Positions 17,841-26,525 of a stretch of DNA of 64,000 nucleotides are shown piece after piece. This DNA is from Acidipropionibacterium virtanenii (GTDB taxonomy: Bacteria; Actinomycetota; Actinomycetes; Propionibacteriales; Propionibacteriaceae): positions 3,286,001 through 3,350,000 of the forward strand of contig NZ_CP025198.1 of the NCBI RefSeq assembly GCF_003325455.1. The letters are read 5' to 3'. The first letter of the stretch is position 1, and every line of letters starts with the position of its first letter. The notes under the pieces are model-generated. The model saw nothing but the letters and a program-made list of their open reading frames with translations, did not search any database and had not been told where the DNA came from. The position numbers and the translations under genes were made by a program.

Positions 17841-19052
17841 GTGCCGAAGTCCGCACCCCACACCGTGCCCAGCGCCGTTCCCACTACCGCCCCGACCGTT
17901 GTCACCTTCGACGAGCAATGTCGGGAACCCCGACAGGCCACCGAGGAACTTCGCGGCACAGCTGTGGCCGCCGACGCGTCGGGGGACTGGGTGGTGCTGG
18001 GCCATGCCGAGGCCATCCGGGTCGCGAGCGACGCGGACACCTTCTCCTCGGCCGTCTCGACGCACCTCCAGGTGCCCAACGGGCTGGACGGCGAACAGCA
18101 CTCGGCCTTCCGCCAGGTCATCGACCCCTTCTTCGGCGCTGAGCGGATGGCCGCTCTGGAGCCGGTTCTGAGAACAGTCGCCGAGGACCTGGTTGCCTCA
18201 CTCCCCCGTGACACGCCGGTGGACGCCGTCGCAGGCATCGGCTCGGTCTTCGCGGTGCGCGCCCAGACCCGGTGGCTGGGCTGGCCCGCCGATCTGGAAC
18301 CGCGCCTGCTGGCCTGGATGGACGAGAATCATGCGGCCACCCGATCGGGCGATCGGGATCGCACGGCCGGCGTCGCCGCGGCCTTCGACGCCATCATCGA
18401 GGAGGTCGTCTCCGCCAGGACGGGCGAGACGGACGGGCAGACCGACGTCACCACCGAGCTGCTGAACAGCACGGTGCAGGTCGACGGCCAGCCGGCCCGG
18501 CCGTTGAGCCGTCCCGAGGTGGTCTCCATCCTGCGGAACTGGACCGGCGGCGACCTGGGATCGATCGCGGCCTGCGTGGGAGTCGTGCTCCAAGGACTGG
18601 CCGCGGCCCCGGATCTCCAGGCGCGGATGCGGGTGGCCGGGCCGGCCGAGAGGTCTGCGATCATCGACGAGCTGCTGCGCCGCGACGATCCCTTCGTCTC
18701 GAACCGACGGGTGGCCACCTGCCCCGTCGACCTGGGCGGGCAGCACGTCGAGGCCGGGCAGCGGGTCCGCATCCACTGGACGGCGGCCAACCGCGACGAG
18801 CAGGTCTTCGGCGATCCCGACCAGATCAGGACCGGGAGCCACGCAGCAGACAACCTGGTCTACGGCGTCGGGCCCCATGTGTGCCCGGGCAGGCCGTTGG
18901 CCACCCTGGAGCTCGTCGTGCTCGCCGAGGTGCTGCTGGGGGCCTGTTCGATCGCCCTCAGCGAGGACATTCCCACCAGCCGCGAGGTGAGCCCGGTCGG
19001 GGGATACGCCCGCGTCGGCATCATTCTTCGCCCGTACCGTCAGGAGAAGTGA
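17841..19052 (+). CDS. Cytochrome P450
   Basis: A 403-residue soluble P450. The heme-thiolate motif is YGVGPHVCPGRPLA near the C-terminus. ExxR is present as DELLRRDDP. The I-helix reads NWTGGDLGSIAAC, with serine rather than threonine near the oxygen-activating position. The GTG at 17841 follows GGAGGAGGCCCC; longer starts lie in A/T-rich promoter-like DNA (TTAATATT near 17793). The next gene, a flavin-reductase-fold protein, overlaps it by one base. Substrate is unknown. Confidence 0.9.
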   Translation: MPKSAPHTVPSAVPTTAPTVVTFDEQCREPRQATEELRGTAVAADASGDWVVLGHAEAIRVASDADTFSSAVSTHLQVPNGLDGEQHSAFRQVIDPFFGAERMAALEPVLRTVAEDLVASLPRDTPVDAVAGIGSVFAVRAQTRWLGWPADLEPRLLAWMDENHAATRSGDRDRTAGVAAAFDAIIEEVVSARTGETDGQTDVTTELLNSTVQVDGQPARPLSRPEVVSILRNWTGGDLGSIAACVGVVLQGLAAAPDLQARMRVAGPAERSAIIDELLRRDDPFVSNRRVATCPVDLGGQHVEAGQRVRIHWTAANRDEQVFGDPDQIRTGSHAADNLVYGVGPHVCPGRPLATLELVVLAEVLLGACSIALSEDIPTSREVSPVGGYARVGIILRPYRQEK

Positions 19053-19681
19053 TGGCTGAACACATCCTCATCGATCCGCCCATCCTCTACATCGGCACGC
19101 CGGTGGTACTGCTGTCGACGCTGAATCCCGACGGCACGGCGAATCTGGCGCCGATGTCCTCGGTCTTCGCCCTCGGGCAGACGGTGGTGCTCGGCATGGA
19201 GCTCAACAGCCGGACCGCGCAGAATCTACGGGAGCGCCGGGAGGTGGTCATCAATGTGCCCGGGCCGCAGCTGTGGCGCAATGTGGAATCCCTGGCCCGG
19301 CTCACCGGCCACGACCCTGTGCCGGACGAGAAGCGCGACGTCTACTCCTACTGCGCCGACAAGTTCACCGCCGCCGGGCTCACCGCCGAGAACTCCGACA
19401 GCGTGGGGCCGCCGAGGGTCGCCGAGTGCCTTCTGCAGATCGAGGCCGAGGTGGTGGCGGCCGAGCCCGATGCCGGAGGCGTCTTCCTGGTGACCCAGAC
19501 CCGGGCCCGGGCGATCCACGCCGACCCGGAGCTCATGGTGCCCGGCACACGGCACATCGACGCCCACAAGTGGCACCCGCTGGTGCTGAACTTCCGCCAC
19601 TACTTCGGGCTGGGCGAGGAGGTCGGGGAGAACTTCAGGACGCCGACCCCCAGCAATCCGGCTGTCTCCCGGGTGAACTGA
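19052..19681 (+). CDS. Flavin-reductase-like (FMN-binding split barrel) protein
   Basis: The 209-residue protein begins MAEHILIDPPILYIGTPVVLLSTLNPDGTANLAPMSSVFALG, typical of the FMN-binding split-barrel flavin reductase family. HPLVLNFRHYFGLGEEVG lies near the end. Its ATG shares a base with the P450 stop (TGATG), with AGGAG upstream, so the two are co-translated. It could reduce flavin for another oxygenase or act on a related substrate. Electron delivery to the P450 is not shown, since P450s usually use ferredoxin or flavodoxin. Confidence 0.8.
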   Translation: MAEHILIDPPILYIGTPVVLLSTLNPDGTANLAPMSSVFALGQTVVLGMELNSRTAQNLRERREVVINVPGPQLWRNVESLARLTGHDPVPDEKRDVYSYCADKFTAAGLTAENSDSVGPPRVAECLLQIEAEVVAAEPDAGGVFLVTQTRARAIHADPELMVPGTRHIDAHKWHPLVLNFRHYFGLGEEVGENFRTPTPSNPAVSRVN

Positions 19682-19699
19682 CCGGTCGGGTTGAGAGCG

Positions 19700-19737
19700 T
19701 GTAGGAGATGTGGGCGTCATTTCCCACATTTCCTACA
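19700..19737. repeat. Hairpin repeat, upstream copy flanking the AbrB gene
   Basis: The 15-bp arms (TGTAGGAGATGTGGG and its complement with one mismatch) surround the loop CGTCATTT. The same element in the same orientation recurs at 20079-20120 with the identical loop and the leading GAGAGCGTGTAGGA. The two copies bracket the orphan AbrB gene. Confidence 0.85.
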
Positions 19738-19774
19738 GATCTCCGGCTACGGGGTGATGAGGTCCAGGGCCGGC

Positions 19775-20002
19775 TCACTCATCGCGCAGCAGCCTCATCA
19801 GCTCATCGGTGGTCCTGGCGGTCGTCGCCCTCCCCCGCATGCGGCGCACCACCCGGTCACCGCGCGTCTCCTCCGGCCGGTCGACCACAATGCGCAGCGT
19901 CCCACCGTCATCCACCACATCGACCTCGTCACCCTCCACCAGGCCGTGACTGCGGCGCAGCCCGGCGGGAATCGTCACCTGTCCCCTGCTGTTCAGCTTC
20001 AT
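19775..20002 (-). CDS. AbrB/SpoVT-type antitoxin-like DNA-binding protein (orphan)
   Basis: The 75-residue protein starts MKLNSRGQVTIPAGLRRSHGLVEGDEVDVV, a canonical swapped-hairpin AbrB domain as in VapB antitoxins. An upstream extension to 20110 is encoded by a hairpin repeat and was excluded. A GAGGG ribosome site precedes the ATG. A VapC-like toxin would be expected next. Instead an ATG overlapping its stop opens only MSEPALDLITP before a TAG, and then comes the hairpin repeat. The toxin therefore seems lost. Confidence 0.75.
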   Translation of the reverse strand: MKLNSRGQVTIPAGLRRSHGLVEGDEVDVVDDGGTLRIVVDRPEETRGDRVVRRMRGRATTARTTDELMRLLRDE

Positions 20003-20078
20003 CGCCCTCGCCCCCGTACGTAATACGTGTCCTACATGATGCGGCACCACCGATTGCGGTGACCGGGAACCCCGAGAG

Positions 20079-20120
20079 CGTGTAGGAAGTGGGGGCGTCA
20101 TTTCCCACATTTCCTACACG
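20079..20120. repeat. Hairpin repeat, downstream copy flanking the AbrB gene
   Basis: The 17-bp arms (starting CGTGTAGGA, two mismatches) surround the loop CGTCATTT. It is a direct copy of the element at 19700-19737, about 380 bp away. It lies just upstream of the orphan AbrB gene and before mobA. Confidence 0.85.
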
Positions 20121-20200
20121 CCTTCGGGACCCTGCCACTCAGACGGTCGGAGCGAGCGGCGCTCACTACCACGATGCGCCCCTGCGGCATGATCGGGAGC

Positions 20201-20839
20201 ATGACTGATCGGATCGATGCCGTGATCCTGGCCGGGGGCACCGCCGAGCGGCTCGGCGGCGCCTCGAAGGCGGACCTGCGCCTGGGCGGCGCACGGCTGC
20301 TGGACCTGGTGCTCGGATCGATCCGGGCGCTGCGGGGAGAACGGGAGGGCCACGACGTCGTCGTCGCTCCCCCATCGGTGCGGATGCCAGCCGGAACGCT
20401 GCGCACCATGGAGGCCCCGCCCGGATCGGGGCCGCTGGCCGGGATCGGCGCCGGGCTGGCGCTCCTGCCCGACGATATGGTCCTACCGCCAGAGGACGGG
20501 GATCTGGTGCTGGTGTGCGCGGTGGACTCCCCGGGGATCCGCCGATGGGCGCCCCTGCTGCTGAACGCTCTGGTGACGGATGGCGCGGGTGGTACTGGTG
20601 GCACAGATGGAGCGGTGGCGATGGGCGGCGAACCCGAGCCCTTCCGCCAGTACCTGCAGGGGGCCTACCGGCGCCGACCCCTCGACGAGGTGCTGGCGGC
20701 GGCCGGGAGCCTCGACAATCGCTCCGTGCGCGGCGTGCTGAAGCGCCTCAGGCTGATCGACGTCCCCGTCGACGCCGACCTGTGCCGGGACCTGGACACC
20801 CCCGAGGACCTGGCCTGGTGGCGTCGACATTTCACCTGA
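20201..20839 (+). CDS. mobA: Molybdenum cofactor guanylyltransferase MobA-like
   Basis: The 212-residue nucleotidyltransferase contains DAVILAGGTAERLGGASKADLRLGG (the LAGGxxxRxGG nucleotide loop and K) and PPGSGPLAGIGAGL, then a VCAVDSPGIRR acidic strand in place of the usual CDxP. MobA attaches GMP to molybdopterin to give the bis-MGD form needed by NarG. Starts at 20189 and 20201 are both possible; 20201 places the MTDRIDAVILAGG start as usual. It is separated from the other mo genes by accessory DNA. Confidence 0.85.
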   Translation: MTDRIDAVILAGGTAERLGGASKADLRLGGARLLDLVLGSIRALRGEREGHDVVVAPPSVRMPAGTLRTMEAPPGSGPLAGIGAGLALLPDDMVLPPEDGDLVLVCAVDSPGIRRWAPLLLNALVTDGAGGTGGTDGAVAMGGEPEPFRQYLQGAYRRRPLDEVLAAAGSLDNRSVRGVLKRLRLIDVPVDADLCRDLDTPEDLAWWRRHFT

Positions 20840-20865
20840 TCAGGCCGGATCGGCAAAGGAGTTCC

Positions 20866-21183
20866 TCAGTCCAGGGCCAGGACGGCCAGGAGCGCACGGT
20901 CCACCCAGGCGAGTTCCTCACGCGTGAGCCGGCCGACGAACTCACCGAGACGGACCTCGGGGTCGATCGCGGTGACCTGCTCGATGAGGATGCGGGTCGA
21001 CACCCCGTCGATCTCGACCTCGGGACGGAAGGATGCGGGCCTGCGGCCGGTCGACGTGGGAGCGACGAGCCAGGTCGACAGGGGCAGGTCGTCGGACTGG
21101 ACGACGACGGCGAACCGGCGCCCCGCCTGCTCATGACCGCGGGCATCACGGGGAGATCTCAGCCGGTAGATGTCACCACGCAC
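20866..21183 (-). CDS. MazF/PemK-type endoribonuclease toxin
   Basis: The 105-residue protein begins VRGDIYRLRSPRDARGHEQAGRRFAVVVQSD, followed by VAPTSTGRRPASFRPEVEIDG and ILIEQVTAIDPEVRLGEFVGRL, matching MazF/PemK toxins (RGD-hydrophobic start, R-P-FAVVVQ, STGRR, EQ). The GTG at 21183 lies in the last codons of the antitoxin gene, overlapping by 11 bp, so the pair is co-translated antitoxin first. Confidence 0.88.
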   Translation of the reverse strand: MRGDIYRLRSPRDARGHEQAGRRFAVVVQSDDLPLSTWLVAPTSTGRRPASFRPEVEIDGVSTRILIEQVTAIDPEVRLGEFVGRLTREELAWVDRALLAVLALD

Positions 21184-21403
21184 TGATCTGGTCCATCTCA
21201 GCGGCGAGCTCCTTGGCCGCGGCCCGCTCCTCAGGGTCATCTCGCAGAGCCCTGGCCTCCTCGCGCATCAGGCGCCGCCGAAGGGCGCGACCGGCCTCGA
21301 GGATGGCTGCGCGGGCCGCCTCGGACTTCGACAGCCCGCCGGCCGTGAGCTCCTCGAGCGCCTCCTCGGTCTTCTCATCCGTGCGAATCGTCAGCGTTCC
21401 CAT
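21173..21403 (-). CDS. Ribbon-helix-helix antitoxin paired with MazF-like toxin
   Basis: The 76-residue protein starts MGTLTIRTDEKTEEALEELTAGGLSKSEAARAAI, an RHH DNA-binding fold, followed by a charged C-terminal tail for toxin binding. On the coding strand TACAAT lies about 8 nt before the ATG and no ribosome site is present, so the transcript may be leaderless. Autoregulation through the A/T-rich ACACATATTGTAC region is likely but inferred. Confidence 0.82.
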   Translation of the reverse strand: MGTLTIRTDEKTEEALEELTAGGLSKSEAARAAILEAGRALRRRLMREEARALRDDPEERAAAKELAAEMDQISAW

Positions 21404-21449
21404 AACACATATTGTACGACACACTGCCCTACGCAGGGCCGTCTCCTCC

Positions 21450-22850
21450 TCACTCGATGAGCTTGCCCAGCAGGTCGTCCCCGGCGTCGCCGCCGGACGG
21501 CGCCTGCGAAGCCGTCGTGGCCTCGCCCCGCCGCGAGGCGTCCGCGATGGCTCGCTGCGAGGCGACCACGGCGTCCTCGATGGCCGTCTCGCCGTTCTCC
21601 AGGGCCTTGATGTTGCGTGCCCGCAGCGCCCGGCCGGCCTTGTCCGCCTGCACGATCGAATGGCACTGGGACTTCACGGAGTCGATGATCGTCCAGATCG
21701 TCTCCTCGGTGATGACCGGCGCCTGGGCGGCGTTCGCCACCTGGTCGATCGATTTCGCCGTCTCGGTGAACGCCGCCTGGATGAGCTTGTTCGTGCCCTC
21801 CTGCACCGCCTCCCCCAACTGCGCGCCCTCCTTGGCGAAGGCCGCCTGCTGCCACAGCGCCAGCGACTGCCTGGCCGAGGGCAGGCCCATGGTGCGGAAG
21901 GCCGCCAGCCGGCGGCGCAGTGCGAAGGTCGTGACGACGAGGTTACGGGTGGCCGGCGCATGGGCGAATCCCAGGAAGAACTGGGTGCGCCAGTCGGCCC
22001 ATGTCTTCTCGGTCTCCGAGAGCGTGAACGACAGGCCGGAGTGGATCTCGCGCAGCTTGGACGCCGAGATCGTCTCTCCCTTGTAGTCGGCGGACTGACT
22101 CCCGGAGGCCTCGGCGGCGCGCAGCGCCGCATCCGCCTCGTCGAACTGGGCGCGCAGCTCCTCGATCACCTGCTCCAGGGCGGCCAGCACGGCGACCACA
22201 TTGTCCATGTGCTCCAGGGTCTGCTTGTGCAGCAGCTGGCCGCGGGTGATGTTGTCGGCCAGGGCCGTCTCCATCTCGGACAGCTTCACCTCCGCCAGGT
22301 CGATCTTGTCGGAGATGGGCTTGGACTCGCGCACCATCGTCGACAGCGTGTACCGGTACTTCTTGAAGAAGCCCTTGACGGCGCCCACCGCGTTCTCGAT
22401 CTTGACCGAACGCCACTTCTTCTCGAAGCCGTCCATCTCGCGCAGCATGTCGTTGACGATCCGATCGGCCTGGGGCACCTTGATGTGCCGCTGGGCCTCC
22501 AGCAGCTGGCTGGACGCGTCGTTCATCTTCTTCATGATCGGCCCGCCGAAGCTCACGATCTGGTTGGCGTCGGCGACGAACTTCCCGGCCAGCGCCGGAG
22601 CTCCCCGCTTGAGATCTCCCAGCTGCTTGTCCGACAGCAGGCTGCGGAACTGGAAGCTCGCCTCCTCGGGCGTGGCCGCCGCGGCGTCGGCCCCCGGCGC
22701 CGCGGCGATCGCGACCTCAAGGGCGGTGCCCGCGACCTCGCTGCTGCGGGTGTCTCCCGGCTCCAGCAGGGCGGCGAAGTCCACCGCCACCGTCTCCTCC
22801 GGCTGCACTGTCTCCTCGGGCTGCACTGTGTCCTCGGGCTGATCCGGCAT
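21450..22850 (-). CDS. TelA-family toxic-anion-resistance protein
   Basis: The 466-residue, mostly helical protein matches the TelA/toxic anion resistance family: KVPQADRIVNDMLREMDGF, KGFFKKYR, LHKQTLEHMDNVVAVLAALEQVI and ITEETIWTIIDSVKSQ. The N-terminal repeat EDTVQPEETVQPEETV comes from a short tandem DNA repeat. It is the third gene after a VWA lipoprotein and a membrane protein, so it probably serves an envelope-stress or VWA-linked complex rather than tellurite resistance alone. Confidence 0.85.
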   Translation of the reverse strand: MPDQPEDTVQPEETVQPEETVAVDFAALLEPGDTRSSEVAGTALEVAIAAAPGADAAAATPEEASFQFRSLLSDKQLGDLKRGAPALAGKFVADANQIVSFGGPIMKKMNDASSQLLEAQRHIKVPQADRIVNDMLREMDGFEKKWRSVKIENAVGAVKGFFKKYRYTLSTMVRESKPISDKIDLAEVKLSEMETALADNITRGQLLHKQTLEHMDNVVAVLAALEQVIEELRAQFDEADAALRAAEASGSQSADYKGETISASKLREIHSGLSFTLSETEKTWADWRTQFFLGFAHAPATRNLVVTTFALRRRLAAFRTMGLPSARQSLALWQQAAFAKEGAQLGEAVQEGTNKLIQAAFTETAKSIDQVANAAQAPVITEETIWTIIDSVKSQCHSIVQADKAGRALRARNIKALENGETAIEDAVVASQRAIADASRRGEATTASQAPSGGDAGDDLLGKLIE

Positions 22851-22903
22851 GGCTTGTCTCCACTCGATAGGCGGGCGTGACGCCCGGTGTGTTGCGGGTG
22901 CTG

Positions 22904-23953
22904 CTATTCATCCTGGTCGCTGTAGACGTCCGAGAGCTTGGCCTCGTCGACGGCGCGCACCAGCGATCCCAGCGCGACCTGGAACTCCAGGTCGCGGGAC
23001 TCGTTGACCTGCCGGATGTTGTCGATGACCTGATGGTCCACGGCGTCGATCGCCCGATGGACCTCCGCGGTCCGCGCCTCGGGGCCCGACCAGTACTGCG
23101 GATTGGCGAGGATGTCGCCGTAGTAGTCCGGGCTGAGCCCCTTGAGCAGCTTGGACAGGGTGTCCTTGTACTGCGACTGCAGCAGCCTCATCTGCTGGTC
23201 GGTGCCGCGCCTCTCGACGCGCACGAAGAGGTCGGTGATGTGGCCGGCCAGCGCCGAGATGCGCTGCCCGATCCCCGGATAGCCGGCGGCCAGATCGCGG
23301 AGCCGGTCGACGGCCTCGCGCACATACCGGCCGTCGGGGCCGTCCAGGGCGTCGTCCAGATCCTTGCGCAGCTGCTTGTCCTGCTGCTGGCGACGGGCGC
23401 CGCGCACCGCCCTGCGCCGCCGGGCGGCCACGATGCCGACGCCGCCGCCCACCAGCACGACGACGCTCGTGATGATCGAGGCCACCACGCCGAGGGGGAC
23501 GCCACCGGTCTCGGGGGGCACCAGATCGCTGCGGATGGCCGCCACCGCGACGCCGCCATCGGCCTCGTTCTGCCCGTACAGCGCCTTGCTGATCGACGCG
23601 GCGTCGTCATCGGAGGCGACCGCGAACCGGTCCTTGGCCGGCTGGTCCTCGATGACGATGACGGTGCGCGCCCGGCCCGCGTCCTTGACGGCGGCGGCGA
23701 TGGAACTCGAGGAGACGCTCTGGGCCTGGTCGGGCTGGGGGATGACGACCACCTGGACGCCGTCGGGCAGCGAACTCCTCAGCCGGGGGGCGTTCGAGAT
23801 CGAGGCGTCGCCGTAGAGGCACACCGGCTGGGAGCCGCAGGCGGTCACGACCGCATCGGCCCCGGAGTCCGCCGCGGCCGGGGCGGCCCCCAGCACCGCG
23901 GCGGCAATGATCGCAGCGCCGGCGACGGCCAGGATCGATCGTGTGGTAGCCAA
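22904..23953 (-). CDS. Secreted/membrane protein of the TelA-VWA cluster
   Basis: The 349-residue protein has a signal peptide (MATTRSILAVAGAAIIAAAVLG, cleavage near APAAAD). An extracellular domain of about 120 residues follows with two cysteines (TACGSQPVC), then one transmembrane helix (LGVVASIITSVVVLVGGGVGIVA). The cytoplasmic region is basic and helical (RRRRAVRGARRQQQDKQLRKDLDD). No enzyme motif is seen. XpaC-like proteins often neighbour TelA, and the C-terminal helical region may be related; that is low-confidence inference. It lies 10 bp after the VWA gene. Confidence 0.75.
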   Translation of the reverse strand: MATTRSILAVAGAAIIAAAVLGAAPAAADSGADAVVTACGSQPVCLYGDASISNAPRLRSSLPDGVQVVVIPQPDQAQSVSSSSIAAAVKDAGRARTVIVIEDQPAKDRFAVASDDDAASISKALYGQNEADGGVAVAAIRSDLVPPETGGVPLGVVASIITSVVVLVGGGVGIVAARRRRAVRGARRQQQDKQLRKDLDDALDGPDGRYVREAVDRLRDLAAGYPGIGQRISALAGHITDLFVRVERRGTDQQMRLLQSQYKDTLSKLLKGLSPDYYGDILANPQYWSGPEARTAEVHRAIDAVDHQVIDNIRQVNESRDLEFQVALGSLVRAVDEAKLSDVYSDQDE

Positions 23954-23963
23954 CGTGTACCCC

Positions 23964-25775
23964 TCAGAAATTGTTCATGACCTGCTGGAAGACGTCGGTG
24001 ATCTTCGTCGGATCGGTCGCGTCGAAGGACTGTCCGCCGGAGGCCTTCGCCAGCCTGCCCAGCGTGTTGGTGTCGGCGTTCTTCGAGTAGGCGATGGTGA
24101 AGATCCGCACCGGCTTGTCGTCGCCGCCCTCCTTCTGGTCGGCGTTGAGCTTCTGGATCAGGGTGGACAACGCCATCTTCGAGCCGGCGTCCTCCCCGTC
24201 GGACAGCACGATGATGGCGTTGATGCGGCCGGACTCGGCGTGCTTCTTCATGTAGTCGTAGGCGGTGTTGACGGCGTCGTAGAGCGGGGTGCCGCCCTGG
24301 CGGGTGTTGGCCAGGTCGCGGATGTCGGACTTGAGCCCCTCCTTGTCCGCGCCGAGGGTCGAGAACGGGCGGACCACCCCGATACCCGGGGCCGCCCTGC
24401 CGTCGATCGTCGACGTCATACCCGTGGTGAAGGCCCAGACGCCGATCTCGTCGGTGGGGCGCACCGCGCCCAGGGTGCTCGTCGCCCCCTCGATCGCGCC
24501 GTCGAGCCTGGTCTTCCCGCCGCCGATGCTGCCGGACATCGACCCCGAGACGTCGACGAGCTGCAGCACGGCCGAGGGCTTGCGGATCTGCGCCCACTGG
24601 TCGATGGCCGCCGAGACCACCTGCGCGGAGGGCTGAGGCAGCGTCACCGCGGGCTTCTTGAGATCGATGCCGACCTTGTCATTGAGCTTCCGGCTCGCGT
24701 CGACGCTGCTGTCCAGCGGGCGGAAGCCGTAGTCGGGCAGGAGCTGCTGAGCCTCCTTGGTGTGCAGGAAGCTCACGAAGGCCGTGGCGGCCGCCTTCTG
24801 CTCGGCGGTCACCCAGTCGGCGCCGAGCACCGCTGCCGGATTGTCGCTCCACATGGAGCCTTCCTTGGGATAGACGGCCACCAGCTTCTCGCTGGGCGGG
24901 GTGAGCTTCTCCCCGGGCTGGACGGTGTGGGAGTCCGGATTGCCGATGTTGTAGTTGTAGATCGAGGTCTCCTCGACCGCCACCGCGCTCACGTAGGACG
25001 ATCCCTGCCCCGAGCTGCGGTCGGCCAGGTTCGCCAGCACCTTGCCGGTCGTGTCGCCGTAGTGGATGGCCCCGGACTCGAAGGCCTGGGAGAAGGTCTT
25101 GGCCTTGGCGACGTCGTCGGTGGTCAGGTCCTTCTGCTTGCCGTCGGCGGCGTAGGCCTGCATGAGGAGGGTCGACAGGCCAGATGTGGAGCTGTTCGGG
25201 TTGGTCTTGGCGATCTTGAAGGAGCCCCACAGCGGCTTGCCGACCGCATCCCAGCCCTTGGGGTTCTTGATGAGGTCGTGGATCTGCTTGATGCTGATCT
25301 GCTTGCCCGGATAGCCCAGCGCCCTGGCCATCGACTCGGGCATGCCGAAGACGATAGGCGTCCTGGTGAAGCTCTTGGCCTCGGTGAAGACCTTGTCGCC
25401 GGCGATGGAGGTGACGCGGTCGGTCCACACGGTGGAGGCCGGGGACCAGATCGCGGGGGCGTCCGCGGCTCCCAGCGGCCAGGTCTTCGTGGACGCCGAC
25501 AGATACTCCGAGGCCTTGCCGGAGGCCACGTTCACGGGCCGGATCGTCGCACAGCCCGCCAGCCCCTTGGCCTGCTCGGAGTCCTTGAACCTCTCCCCCA
25601 GCTTCTCCATGAGGTTGACCTTCTCCGAGGAGGTCGCCACGACGACGTCGGTGCAGCCGTCGCCGCCGGAACTGCTCTTCGACGATCCTGCGCCGCAGCC
25701 GGCCAGGACCATGGACCCGGCCACCGTGGCGATCACGGCCACCCTGAATCTGAGGGGCACTCTCCCTGTGAGCAT
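23964..25775 (-). CDS. Lipoprotein with substrate-binding-like and von Willebrand A domains
   Basis: The 603-residue lipoprotein has a lipobox LAGC (Cys27). A periplasmic-binding-like region of about 350 residues follows (VVVATSSEKVNLMEKLGERF, then TPIVFGMPESMA, WGSFKIAKTNPNSSTSG). A C-terminal VWA domain starts near residue 400 with an intact MIDAS motif DVSGSMS plus GGTPLYDA and VLSDGED. It should sit outside the cell membrane and bind a divalent metal and a partner. It is first in a three-gene operon with the membrane protein and TelA. Confidence 0.88.
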   Translation of the reverse strand: MLTGRVPLRFRVAVIATVAGSMVLAGCGAGSSKSSSGGDGCTDVVVATSSEKVNLMEKLGERFKDSEQAKGLAGCATIRPVNVASGKASEYLSASTKTWPLGAADAPAIWSPASTVWTDRVTSIAGDKVFTEAKSFTRTPIVFGMPESMARALGYPGKQISIKQIHDLIKNPKGWDAVGKPLWGSFKIAKTNPNSSTSGLSTLLMQAYAADGKQKDLTTDDVAKAKTFSQAFESGAIHYGDTTGKVLANLADRSSGQGSSYVSAVAVEETSIYNYNIGNPDSHTVQPGEKLTPPSEKLVAVYPKEGSMWSDNPAAVLGADWVTAEQKAAATAFVSFLHTKEAQQLLPDYGFRPLDSSVDASRKLNDKVGIDLKKPAVTLPQPSAQVVSAAIDQWAQIRKPSAVLQLVDVSGSMSGSIGGGKTRLDGAIEGATSTLGAVRPTDEIGVWAFTTGMTSTIDGRAAPGIGVVRPFSTLGADKEGLKSDIRDLANTRQGGTPLYDAVNTAYDYMKKHAESGRINAIIVLSDGEDAGSKMALSTLIQKLNADQKEGGDDKPVRIFTIAYSKNADTNTLGRLAKASGGQSFDATDPTKITDVFQQVMNNF

Positions 25776-25932
25776 CGCGGCGGTCCTTCCTGTCGAGTCT
25801 CGGTGCGCCTACAGCCGCAACCGGCAGCCAGATCGCCGGCCCAGATCGTCCGGCGGTGTGAAGTTCTGGGGGGAGTCTAGTGACACGGGTTGCAGCCGCG
25901 GGGCGAATGAGACTCCCGGGCGACGCCCGCCC

Positions 25933-26430
25933 TCACTCCTCGTCGAGCTGGGCGAGGACGTGAGGCAGCAGGGGGACGACGACGTCCAGGGTGTCCGACG
26001 CCCCTCCCCTCGATCCCGGCGAGGCGACCACCAGGGCGCCGTGGGCGTCGCGCGAGGTGACGCCGACCACCTCCCGGGACAGGCTCGACAGCGGGGTGTT
26101 CTCCAGCCCGTGGGCGCGGATCTGCTCGGCGATGCCCGGCAGCTCCACCTCGATCACGGCCCGCACCTCCTCGGGAACCCGGTCCCGGCGGTTGAAGCCG
26201 GTACCTCCCAGCACCAGGACGAGCCGAGCCGGGGTCTCCAGCGCGGCGGCGAGGGCCGTACGGACCTGCCCGGCGTCCTCGGCCACCACCGCGAGATCCA
26301 CCGGTGAGAGCCCGGCCTCCTCGATCCGGGCACGGGCCGCCGGACCCGCCTTGTCGGAGCGCTCGCCGGAGATCACCCGGTCGTTGACGACGATGATCCG
26401 GGCACCGGTGCCGGTCAGGTCATAGGACAT
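25933..26430 (-). CDS. Divergent Mog/MoaB-like molybdopterin-binding protein
   Basis: The 165-residue paralogue of the mog product contains ARIIVVNDRVISGERSDKAGP, VLGGTGFNRRDRVPEEVRAVIE, GIAEQIRAHGLEN and VVASPGSRGGASD. The usual VSD is VND, and the threonine-rich T-P-E of GTGIxxRDxTPE is replaced by RDRVPEE. It is divergently transcribed from the HTH/TOBE gene and modABC, so a role in molybdate or tungstate cofactor handling is likely, but activity may differ from Mog. Confidence 0.75.
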   Translation of the reverse strand: MSYDLTGTGARIIVVNDRVISGERSDKAGPAARARIEEAGLSPVDLAVVAEDAGQVRTALAAALETPARLVLVLGGTGFNRRDRVPEEVRAVIEVELPGIAEQIRAHGLENTPLSSLSREVVGVTSRDAHGALVVASPGSRGGASDTLDVVVPLLPHVLAQLDEE

Positions 26431-26512
26431 GTCTTCTCCTCATCTTCGGCGGGCATCTCTCTGTCGATCCTCGTATCGGGAGTATTCCATCATTTACAAC
26501 GGGGATCTCCGG

Positions 26513-26518
26513 TATATT
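26513..26518 (+). promoter_or_regulatory. Probable -10 element giving a leaderless transcript
   Basis: TATATT ends 7 nt before the ATG at 26526, and there is no ribosome site between them. Transcription would therefore start at or next to the start codon, as is common for actinobacterial regulators. No good -35 was found at the expected distance. Confidence 0.5.
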
Positions 26519-26525
26519 GTCGCCC

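Noticed and set aside
19226-20110. Frames beginning MWEMTP on the minus strand
   Set aside because: The shared beginning comes from the hairpin repeat copies, not from related proteins. The AbrB gene starts inside at 20002.
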